64,000 nt of DNA from Allomyces arbusculus. Its lineage: Eukaryota; Blastocladiomycota; Blastocladiomycetes; Blastocladiales; Blastocladiaceae. The stretch is from the NCBI GenBank assembly GCA_027604705.1, contig JADHYV010000052.1:78080-142079 (forward strand), read 5' to 3'. The notes beneath the pieces are model-generated. The model searched no databases. It had not been told where the DNA came from and saw nothing but the letters and a program-made list of their open reading frames with translations. A program made the position numbers and the translations under genes. Below, one piece after another: positions 36,301 to 45,763 of the stretch; the first letter of the stretch is position 1; every line of letters starts with the position of its first letter.

Positions 36301-37070
36301 AGCCGCGCGGGATCGTGTTTGTCACTTTTGCCGACGCCGACGCCGCGCAGGCGGCGATCGCTGCGTTGCACGGCACAACGCTCGACGGGCGGACATTGTC
36401 AGTGCAAGTCGCATCCCCGACCCGCGCCGCCGGCGCGGCGGGGGCTAAGCAGCAGGAGCGGCTGCAGACCGACCAGCGCGCGCGCAACGACCAGTACCGC
36501 GAGCGCGCGTTGCGGCAAGTTCAGGCGGACGCAGCCAAGCGCGCGGCCGCGCCCGTCGATCGCGAGGCCCGGCGCGTCGCGCGCAAGGCGTTTGTGCGGA
36601 ACGTGCCGGTTGGAACGACTGAAGAGGCGGTGCGCGCTTGGCTCACGCCGGAACTCGCCGCTGGATTGACGCACGTGTCGGTTGCTGACGAGGCCGCGGG
36701 CGGAAAGATGCATGCGATCTTGTCGTTTGGCGACGAGGCGATGGCGGCTGCGGCCGTGTTGCTGCTGAACCGCAAGAAGGTCGAGGGTGGGGTCGAGCTG
36801 ATTGCCGAACATAAGCGGCTGTCGGCGGCGCCGATCCGAGGAACAAACGCCACAGGTGCACCGGCTGCGACGATGCTTGCGCCGACGGCGCTGCGCCGTA
36901 GTGCTCACGGCAAGCAGCGGATCAAGGTCACGGCTGCACCCAAGCCAACCGCGTCGGACGCGATGGTTGTCGAGGAGTCGGCGCCGGTGGAGAAGGAGAG
37001 AGGGACCGCTTCCACGGCACCCAAGAGCAACGACTTTTTCCGGGCGCTGTTTACGGCGGGTAGGAAGTGA
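33303..37070 (+). CDS. PRP24: HAT-repeat + 4 RRM U6 snRNP assembly factor (Prp24/SART3 type)
   Basis: Exons are 33303..33381, 33467..33571, 33634..33853, 33941..33999 and 34072..37070, giving 1153 aa. The N-terminal 500 residues are helical HAT repeats (WRTWLNEEV, LWVLYCRFI, YSRFELAACNNV). Four RRMs follow at about 552-625, 673-748, 860-935 and 994-1070. RNP-1-like strands are visible as GYGYIEF in RRM2 and GIVFVTF in RRM3. The C-terminal KSNDFFRALF matches the short LSm-binding motif of Prp24/SART3. The protein would anneal U4 and U6 snRNAs and recycle U6 snRNP in the nucleus. The fourth intron (34000-34071) needs a GC donor to keep frame (CGAG|GCACGT). Basic nuclear-localisation-like stretches lie near 35155-35225. 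Confidence 0.9.
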
Positions 37071-37449
37071 AGGGCGAAAAGGGTGAAAAGGGCGAGCAGG
37101 GCGCGTTGTAATATTGTAGCCTCTATTTCCTAACTTTCCGAACATGCATTGGGGGGGGGGGGGGCACCGACAAACAAACGAGGGGCGAGATGCGTCCTGG
37201 CACGTCCTGGCGCGTCCTGGCGCATCCTAGCGCATCCTATGTTCGACCGTTCACAAATCGTCTGCATCTGCAATGCCGTGTCCCTGATGCGTTGGGATGC
37301 AGCGGCAATGGAGACAAGGAGTGGAGTGATCTAAACCTCCCAAAGATGGCGGAGCAAACTGAGAGACAACAGAACCCTGGCGGCACCATTTCCTGGTCAC
37401 AGACATTCAAATGTGACCTCGTCAGCATGGGCCACATGCCTCCCATGAA
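37071..37449. other. Spacer with a poly-G run and a 10-bp tandem repeat
   Basis: It contains a 14-G run at 37151-37164 and five 10-bp repeats at 37191-37240. No gene is supportable. Confidence 0.5.
37191..37240 (+). repeat. 10-bp tandem repeat, five units
   Basis: Five contiguous variants of a (T/C)(G/A)CGTCCTGG-like unit run from 37191 to 37240. The last two units change to CGCATCCTA(G/T). Confidence 0.8.
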
Positions 37450-38110
37450 TGAAACTTCACGACCATATCCCAGCGCTTTCAGGTGGCGGCGACGTCCCGA
37501 TTCTGGAGTCTCTTAACATCAGCGGCAGTGATGAACGCATTGGCAGGGTCGCCCGATAGTTTGCCGAATCTCCGCGGCCTTGAAAGTGTGCCAGAATGTT
37601 CCCGAAATCGAAGTTACGCTTGTTTGTGCTTCTGGCTGCGCTCTGAGACGCGTTGCTGCGACTGCCCATGCTTGTGCACTTCAGCGCGACCCGCATCCAG
37701 TTGCCCGACGATGGTCCCTGGTTCGATTTTGACTTGCTGGTCCTCACGTACGACCAGCGCCGCTCAACGTGGGCCACTATGCTTGACCTTGTGACCCATG
37801 ATGGTCTTGTCACTGGTGGCCGGCTCCTGATCAACATCGTTTGAGCGCCAGACACGACGCAGGCGGATCGTGCCATTGCGAAATGATCGACGTGATTGTT
37901 TGGATGTCTGGGGCCGATCCGCCCGTGACGCGCATTGATCTGCGCGTCGGCAAGGACGTGGGCATCGATTTGGCGTTGGATGTTGCAAATCATATCTCCA
38001 GTTTTGGGATGGACGGGCTTGTCAAAGTGGGCAGCGTTTTCCTGGACGAGGCGTACTGGTTGTGGCACGGAGCCACCCGAAATGTTTGTGGTAGTATACC
38101 AGTTTCGTGC
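37450..38110 (+). pseudogene. Possible decayed leucine-rich-repeat-like coding region
   Basis: Several short protein-like segments appear on the plus strand, but in different frames and without a consistent start or splice plan. They include ILESLNISGSDERIG (near 37500), SLPNLRGLES (near 37560), FDLLVLTYDQRRSTWATMLD (near 37735) and VTRIDLRVGKDVGIDLALDV (near 37930). The Leu/Ile spacing resembles F-box/LRR proteins. I could not join them into a gene, so decay by frameshifts is one explanation and chance another. Confidence 0.3.
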
Positions 38111-38287
38111 ACCATCCAAGCGTTGTGGCCGCATGTTCTCAGATCTGGATCACAGCCAACGAGCCACCGCTCAAAAAACGCAATGAGACGATTTTTACAT
38201 GGCGATAGACAGTTTTCTAACCAACGATCCAAACCAGCACCAGCGCGCAAGCATGGCTTCAACTACACGCACACCCACTTCCACACA

Positions 38288-40193
38288 TCAAATCTTGACC
38301 CGCAACCTCCCGTCGAGCAGCGCAAACCGCAAATACGCGATCCCGCACGCCGCGAGCAACGACGTGATCCCGGCAAACGTGATTGCGCCCGTAAACTCGT
38401 GCGCGGGCCACGTCCAATTGGTCCCCGTACCCGCGGCCGTGATGAGCGCACCGGCAATCGGTGTGCCCATGAGATTGCCGATCCCGTTGGCGCCGTTCGA
38501 CAGACCCATCATGGACGGCAGCTGCGCAAGACCAAAGAGTTGGCTGATGAGCGGCCCGTTGAGGGCGATGAAGCCGCCGGCGCCTAAGAATTCGGCAGTC
38601 CGGATCAGTCCATGATTGCGGGAATACAAATCGGAGAGCCAGCGCAACGTACTCCACCCAAACACGGCTGCGAACGCGACCAGCAGCGGGACCGAGTCCC
38701 CCGCGGGCAGCCACAACGTCAAGATTGCAACGCCCGTCGTTGCGACTGAGACAAAGTACGTGTTGACGTTGCCCAACTTATCCGCGACCCACCCGGTCAC
38801 AATGCGCCCGACAATCGAGCAAATATTGATCACGGCAAGCAACGTCGACGCAAACGCCGGCGTGTGCGTCGGGCACACTTCTGCGACATAACTCGCGAGG
38901 AAAAAGAACGGGCAAAGATACGACAGCGGGATCAACAGCCGCGAGACAAACAGCGCGCGGAAAATCGGGTCGCGGAAGGCGTGCCATAGCGGCGGGCGCT
39001 TGACGATGGAGGGCGGGTGGCCAGCAAGCAGCGGGGATTTCGTGGAGGATGCCACCGGTTTTCGCGGCGGAATGCGCGCGTGCATGAGCGCGAGGGCCGC
39101 GAGGAGGAGGATCAGCAGCACGCCGCCTGTTGCGCGCAGGGTCCATGCGACGCCGATGCGTGGCAGGAGGCGACGCGCGAACCGTTCCCAGAAGAGGCCG
39201 CCGAACCCGGACCCGGAGACGGCGATGCCGGCGGCGAGAGATTGCCGGCGAACCCACCATTGCGACGGGAGCGATGCGCCGGGGTTGATGCAGAGGGCGC
39301 AGCCTGGTGAAGGAAAAGTGTCTATTCGTGAGCTGAGAGTCACCAGAATAGCAGCACGACAAGAAAGGACGCACCCAAACCAAACAAGAATCCTTGTGTG
39401 ATGGCCAACTGCCAGACCTCGGTCGCCCACGAAGCCAGCACCATGGACGTGGTCATGATCAGCGTGCCGGCGAGCACGACCGACCGGAAAGAGAAGCGTT
39501 CAGCCAAGATCCCCGCAAGCGCGCCTGACATGTGCATCAGTGCGGGTCCCGCGGCACCGACCAGCGATAATGCGGACCGTGATGCGGTCTGGAACTTTTG
39601 CTGCTGGTAGTACTGCTGATACACGCCGTACGCGTACTGGACACCTGGAGAGAGAGTTTGCCATGCCAAGCGAACTGCCAGCTTAATGTCCAAAAATCCA
39701 AACCTTCATTTCTTTCCCGGGCAAGAAAAAACGAACCGAACACGCAAAAATGAATCAAGAACGACGACATAACAGCGCGCCATGCGAGCCAGCCGCCATC
39801 AAGTTGCGCGAGCTCTTGGGTGAGAATATCACTCGGCAACGCGCTCGCGCGATGATTTGGGCTGCCCATGAACTCGCGCGGTGAGCCGACCTTGCTCATG
39901 GGGTGAATCGCGCTAATCGGCCTGAGCAACCGATTCGGGCTCGGTGGTATTGGCGAGCCCCATATTGACGAGTATCGTGTCGCGTTTGGGTCGGCGAGAA
40001 TGGACGGTGATCGGACCGGGTCCGACCACGACATGCGCAGGGACCAGCGCATACTCGAACGGGTCGATCCGGGTGGCACGTTGGGTGAAGGAGCGAGGAG
40101 AGCTGCGGCCGGTGACGATGGTCGTGGTGCCGTTTGCCGGGCCAGAGACTGGGCGAGCAAGGAACCATAGCGCGGTGGTGGGTCGGGGAGCAT
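38288..40193 (-). CDS. Major facilitator superfamily transporter (monocarboxylate-transporter-like)
   Basis: Coding-order exons are 40193..39737, 39644..39375 and 39303..38288, giving 580 aa. After a 130-residue hydrophilic N-terminus comes GGWLAWRAVMSSFLIHFCVFG, matching the DGGWGW start of the monocarboxylate porter family. TM2-4 follow (AYGVYQQYY, then RSVVLAGTLIMTTSMVLASW), then WVRRQSLAAGIAVSGSGFGG, the conserved loop 4-5 and TM5. The C-terminal half has six further hydrophobic segments. Twelve TM segments are expected. It likely moves a small organic acid across the plasma or mitochondrial membrane; the substrate cannot be told. The second donor (GTGCGT at 39374) was chosen over a read-through ORF because only it restores phase. 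Upstream in-frame ATGs exist. Confidence 0.87.
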
Positions 40194-41022
40194 CGAGATG
40201 GTGATGGAATGGGCGCGGACACGTTGACGGATCGATCGTCCAGCATGGAGAGAGGAGACGTGGTGCCCAGATTCGTGCTGACGGGATGGGCAACCGGTGC
40301 CTACACATATGGGGTTCGGTGATGCGCCGTGACCACAGGAAATGATTGGCACTCAAGTCGCTGCTGCTCACAGAGTTGCGCACCAGCACCCGCCCTCTTG
40401 GTCCAGCGCGGCGCGCCAGGTGCGGTGGAACATGCAGCATGGGAAGGGAGCAGGTGCATCTTGCGGCGCACACGCCATCCGTTATGGCCGCATCGCACGA
40501 TGTGGGCTGGTGCCTCGAGGCGGAGCGGTAGTCCGCCTTTCCGTTCTTGCAAACCTTCTGCATCTGCGAGCCCACATCGGCCCACCGCCCGTGTCGCCCA
40601 CACACGTCTTTCAGCTTGATTCAATGTTGGCACAACCTTTGGAGCTCGTGGCATCCCGGGTATGGCAGCGCACTCCACCCTTCGTTGGCGACGCGGGTGG
40701 TACCGGTCATTACCAAGGTGCGGAGGAGCGTCAAGTCGCAAGCTTGCAGAGCCGTCTTCAAACACCTTGTGTGCCGCAACAATTTCAAAACGAGCGCTTT
40801 GCAGGTTCCTGGCGCTGATGTGGTGGAAGAAGTGAGGCGATTTTGCGGTGCAGAGGGAGGCGCACTCTTTTCCGTCGGTGGAAACGTCTGACTCGAACGC
40901 GCGTGATGTGATCAGAGCTCCGTTTCTGAAGCATCGGCTCACAATCACACCCGCAAGCAATCCCAGTTCGCCAACTTGAGCGGTACACACCAGCACCACA
41001 GCACGACGCAGCACGACGCACC
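40194..41022. other. Divergent intergenic region with weak coding-like fragments
   Basis: About 830 bp between the MFS gene and TAD2. A 237-codon minus-strand ORF and plus-strand Leu-rich pieces (for example VLANLLHLRAHIG near 40545) occur, but neither has family features I can name. Confidence 0.4.
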
Positions 41023-42089
41023 ATGGAAATCAGGTCACCAGCCAGCCAGCGCGATGCGGCGCCCGACGCGCTGATGGTCGCCCATAATCATGACGCAGCT
41101 ACCAGCTCTGCCAACGATCAACCCACTCCTGTCGACCCAACGCACCCTCCGATTTCCCACGAAGAAATTCGCAAATGGATGAGGGAGGCCTTTGTTCTGG
41201 TCCGCATCACATCCGTGTGGGGGCACCGGACCCGCCATCCTGCCCAGGCTGACCATGAGTTTCCGGACCGAATCTCGCTGCAGGCCGAGGAAGCGCTCAA
41301 CGTCGGCGAAGTACCCGTTGGCTGCGTGTTCGTGCGCAACGGCGCCATTATCGGTTGCGGCCGTAATGAGACCAACGAGACGGGCAACGTACGGCCAACT
41401 GTTCTCCAACTCCTCGCCCATCGCCGTTCCCTCACGACGATTGCCCCATTTCGACAGGCCTCACGACACGCTGAACTCGTTGCCATTGACCGCATCCTCG
41501 CCAACGCCGGGTACCGCACCTCGGCGCAATGGGCACTCGGCGACGTGCCCAACCCAACCACCGACCGCGAATCGCCCGCGGCCATCTTCGCCACGACCGA
41601 CCTATACGTGACGGTCGAACCGTGCGTCATGTGCGCGTCGGCGTTGCGGCAGCTCGGTACCTACGCACCCCCGATACTCTCTCGAGACCCGCTCGAGTTG
41701 GCTGGCACTCACTCTGCATTCGTAGGCGTACGCCGCGTGTTTTTCGGGTGCGGCAACGACCGATTCGGCGGGTGCGGGTCGGTGCTCGATGTTCACGCAC
41801 GCGCGACGGGTGGGCCCGGATTCGCGCCACTGTGGTGCGAGAGTGGACACATGCGTGACGATGCGATTTTGATGCTGCGGCGGTTTTACCTGCGTGAAAA
41901 CGAGAGCGGTACAACGCACCTGGCCTTTGGCCACGCCGGTAGCAGTGCGACTGACTGGGCGTGTATTCTCTGATAGCACCGAAACCGCGGAAAAAGGCGC
42001 ACCGCACGCTCAAGACCGAGGACATTGCGGCTGCGTCCGTGGTGGTCGCGAGCAGCGAAACGAGCACGAACTTGGATCAAGCACAATAA
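41023..42089 (+). CDS. TAD2: tRNA-specific adenosine-34 deaminase catalytic subunit
   Basis: Exons are 41023..41199, 41284..41388, 41458..41656, 41726..41908 and 41977..42089, giving 258 aa. The CDA-fold zinc site is complete: SRHAELVAID supplies His and the proton-shuttling Glu, and VEPCVMCASALRQLG supplies the two Cys. AEEALNVGEVPVGCVFV and GRNETNETGN are characteristic of TadA/Tad2, as are RRVFFGCGNDRFGGCGSVL and the C-terminal APKPRKKAHRTLK. With Tad3 it converts A34 to inosine in tRNA anticodons. The first three introns (84, 69 and 69 nt) are stop-free multiples of three, so an unspliced frame reads on to 41973. Splicing restores the family spacing. A 60-residue Pro/Thr-rich N-terminal extension is present. 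The stop lies 41 bp from the convergent POP7 stop. Confidence 0.93.
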
Positions 42090-42130
42090 ATAGATTGCAC
42101 AGAGATACACGCCCAGGATATTCTCCGCTT

Positions 42131-42980
42131 TCACTCGTCCATCTTATCCTCGCCCTGCTCGCCATTATCTCCCGGTTTGATCCCCGCCGCCTGGTCGAGC
42201 ATTCGCTCGAGCGTGACCGTGGACGGCTTGCGCGAGATCTTGATGTGAATCGCCGAACTCGACCGCACGTCGAGTTCTGGTTCGAGGTCCTATCACCATC
42301 AGCCCACGTCAGCAATCTCCACCCCCAAGAATGCCCGAAACCGAAAAAGGCGCACCTCGTCGGCATAATCCAACTCATCCACGACGCGCTGCGTGCTCGT
42401 GGTCACATCCAATACGAGCGTTCCGAGCGACCGGCGCTCCACGGCGGTCGCGACCATTACGGCCTTGTGAATGCACTTGCCGAGCCCGTGCACTGTCACA
42501 ACAGGTTCGCTGTCGTTTTCAAGGTCAGTCGTTGAGTCGTTGAGCCGGTGCGGGTGCAGAAGCGTACTGCATCTCCTCGAGCAACTTGACGGCGCGCGCG
42601 ACGTAGGCGCGCACTTGGGTGCGCGAGGTCACGTATATGTCGTTTGGTTTGGGCGATGGCTTGACGGGGTTCTTTTTGATGCGCTTGTCTGGAGAGTTCG
42701 GGGCGACGACCAGGTACGAGAACGGGTGGAGATCAATGAGATGGTGCGCGGAGAGACTTGGCCTGCGAAATTGAGCATTCGAGTGCGGTTCGCCATGCCA
42801 GTACGCAATCGCCAAGGCCGACCACCATGACCACGGCGGTCCTCTGTTGTTTGGCACAGAATCAAGTTGATCCATACGGTCTTTATCCTCATTTGGCGGT
42901 CGTGGCCGCTTGAATGCCTTGGCTGCCGTCCTTGCCGAATTTGCCGTTTCGGGGGCGGTTGCAGGTGATGCGCTGGACAT
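42131..42980 (-). CDS. POP7: RNase P/MRP protein subunit Rpp20/Pop7 (Alba-like)
   Basis: Coding-order exons are 42980..42568, 42509..42356 and 42289..42131, giving up to 241 aa. The Alba-type core is clear: KPNDIYVTSRTQVRAYVARA, then VVTVHGLGKCIHKAVMVATA, LVLDVTTSTQRVVDELD and SSSAIHIKISRKP. Pop7/Rpp20 pairs with Pop6/Rpp25 on the P3 arm of RNase P and RNase MRP RNA in tRNA and rRNA processing. Family members are about 140 aa. Here the core is preceded by roughly 110 residues that look unlike the family, so an additional intron inside the first exon is likely. I could not find a junction keeping both frame and consensus. Confidence 0.85.
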
Positions 42981-43334
42981 GCTGGCTTGAACAGGTGGAG
43001 AATGGCGGCTTCTTGGTCCAATTTCGTTGATGCGGCAAGTTGCAGCAGCACGACCGTGTCGAAATCGTGGTCGTTGCTGGCCAAAAAGAAAAAATTATTG
43101 AAAGCCACGGCCGTAATCCAGAGCTTCGGGTTCGATCAGAGCCGGGGAGAGTGACGGAAACCCGCGTGGGTTAACCATCCCCCATCTCCCTCTCGTATCG
43201 TCGTTGTTCGTCTTTGTCTCCAGATCCTCGACTGAATCGTGCCGACCTAATCCCATCAACTTTCAACCACCTCGACCAGCTGCAACCCGCTGCAAGCGCG
43301 CCCTACCGCCCTTTGGACCCGTCAACCCGCGACT
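42981..43334. other. Divergent promoter region of POP7 and TAF6
   Basis: About 350 bp between the two start codons. No TATA box is evident. Confidence 0.4.
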
Positions 43335-45238
43335 ATGAGCGCTTTCCCGAAAGAATTCGCCAAGGTGGCCCAGAATTGATCAATCAACGACGCCCCGGGA
43401 CCACAGCGGCACTGACCGACCCGTGCTTTGCGTACCGATCAATAGCACGCGGCTGAGGCCCTCGGCGTCGCCAATTTGCGCGACGACGTGGCGCACGCGC
43501 TCACGTCCGACATGGAGTACCGCATGCGGGAGGTCATCCAGGTAAAATTCCGGCTGGATGAAGACCGTGAAGCTGCCATTACGGCCGCTGACGAGAATGT
43601 TGCACTGGCCCGCACAGGAAGCCAAAAAGTTCATGCGGCACTCGCGGCGCACGTTCATGACGACGCACGACATCAACGCCGCGCTCAAGGTCAAGAACGT
43701 TGAGGTACGGCGCGGCAACCGAAATGGCCACAACCGATCTGGCCATGTTCCGCTCTTGCTCTAGATTCTCACGCCAAAATCGCACTTAGCCGCTCTACGG
43801 GTTCGTCGCGCCGCGACCCGTCAAGTACAAGCGCGCCGACGCCTCGGTCTTCTACATTGAAGACGAGGAGCTCGACTTTGACAAGGTCCTCTCTGCCCCA
43901 CTGCCAAAACTCCCGCTCGACGTGGCCTTGTCGGCGCACTGGCTCGCGATCGACGGCGTACAGCCGGCGATTCCGCAGAACCCGCCGCCAAACTGTAAGC
44001 ACCCACTTTGCCCCCTCCCTCGCTCTCAACCACTAACCCCTTTCACGGCCAAATAGCCACCGACAAACGCGCCCCCACCGCCACCTCCACCTCCACCGCC
44101 GCTCCTTCCACCACGACGATCCCCGGCCCCGCGGGGGCCCCTGCCGTCGCGCACCCGCTGGTCAAGGACGTGCTCGCGAAAGAGTTGCAGCTCTACTACA
44201 CACACGTGACTGCGGCCGTCGTCAGTCGCGACGATACGGTCCGCGAGACGGCGCTCGGATCGCTCGCGACGGACCCGGGCCTGCAGCCGCTGTTGCCGTA
44301 CCTGATCAAGGCCGCGCAGGACCACATCACCAAACACTTGCGGCAACTGTGGGAAGTGGCCGCGATGGTGGCGATGATTGATGCAGTGTTGCGGAACGCG
44401 CATTTTTTTATGGTGCCTTACGTACGTACCAGCCATTCCGAGCGCCCGCGATGGTAACTGACCAATCGGCTGGTGGGTGCGGATGTAGTTGCACCAACTC
44501 ATTCCCCTCTTACTTACCACCATCGTCGGGCGCCACCTCGGTTCCGGCGACCCCGCCGAAGACCACTGGGCGCTGCGCCGCACCGCCGCGCGCCTTCTGG
44601 CCGGGGTCCTCGCGCAACACCAGTCAGCCTATCCCCTCATGACGACGCGAGTGCAGAAGACGCTGCTGACGGCGCTCGTCGACGACTCGAAGGCGGTCAC
44701 GTCCAAGTACGGCGCGGTCGTTGCGCTCGCGCTGTTGGGGGCGCACTCGGCGCGGCTGCTGGTGGCCGAGGCGCCGCGGTACGAGGCCGGCATTTTCGCG
44801 CCCGTGTTGGGTGGGGGGAGCTGTGCGGTGCCCGCCGCGAACGAGCGGAATGTGCGCCAGCTGCTGGATGCGTATGCGGTACGTGCCGCCCCGCTTCATG
44901 TGCGCTTGCGCGCCGGATTCTGACGATCGACGCGATGCGGGAACGTGTAGGCCGGACTCGCCCTCGTGTACCGCGCCGACCAAGCGGACCAACCGCGCGC
45001 CACGCCGAGACCTGCGGGTGACGCAATGGACGTGGATGCGGCGCCGGACGCCGACCGCGCCGCGCTGATTGCGCAGTATGGTGCCGTCTTGGGCGCGGCG
45101 GTGGCCGACGCGGTCCGTGCGGCCGACGTGCCGGCGAGGTCGGGAGGGGACGAAGTGAAGCAGGAGGAGGAAGACGGGAGGAGGGGGGAGAAGGATGGGG
45201 AGGCGCCCGCAGGCGGGGAGGACGTGACGATGGGGTAG
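43335..45238 (+). CDS. TAF6: Transcription initiation factor TFIID subunit 6
   Basis: Exons are 43335..43364, 43446..43541, 43618..43704, 43790..43994, 44057..44421, 44489..44878 and 44951..45238, giving 486 aa. The N-terminal histone fold reads [43 protein letters not shown] and [10 protein letters not shown], in the H4-like order of TAF6. [16 protein letters not shown] and [15 protein letters not shown] follow. The conserved HEAT domain includes [17 protein letters not shown] and [18 protein letters not shown]. An acidic Lys/Glu tail ends the protein. TAF6 pairs with TAF9 in TFIID and SAGA-type complexes. The first exon is only 30 nt. All junctions keep frame and family order, so the model is strong. 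Confidence 0.93.
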
Positions 45239-45763
45239 AATGAATGGCGGTTTTGATGGTGTGGACGTGGCCGACGGCGGGAGGGGGAGGGCGAGCAGCT
45301 TGGAGCAAAGTGGCGGCGGCTGTCGCCGTGCGTGGATCGCGACCGGGCAGAAAGGGCGGAGGCCGAGACCGAGGGACTCGCGCGTGAGGCTCCATTTGTT
45401 GCTGGCGCACGCGTCAGCCGGCGCGGCATCGGTCGTCGCGGGCAGGTTTGGGACCCAAGTGCGACCATGCCTCGGCCATTTGCGCTGATCGCGTCTGAAG
45501 AAAGCAGGACCATAATGTGCTCGCGCAGCGGGAAATCTGAAGGTATATTTACACGGCGCGCGAAAAGAAAAAAAGGGGACGGGACCAGACAGGCGCCAGC
45601 CAATACTCGGTCGCCGCTGTCATCCATGGACACAAAAAAGAGAAAAATCGGGACGCATCTACGAGACTCCCCAAACCAACGCCAAGATGACAATCGCAAC
45701 AGTGCAACTGCGCAATCAAAACAAGAAAAAAGAAAAACAAACACCGCAAACCGCCACTCAGCG
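45239..45763. other. Convergent intergenic region
   Basis: It lies between the stops of TAF6 and the FCP1-like gene. An A-rich stretch (about 45560-45640) may include 3' end signals. No gene. Confidence 0.45.

Noticed and set aside
35075-36487. 470-codon minus-strand ORF
   Set aside because: Antisense to the RRM region; Ser/Ala-rich with no domain.
40301-41014. 237-codon minus-strand ORF
   Set aside because: No recognisable motif, no splice support, and it lies in the promoter interval of TAD2 and the MFS gene.
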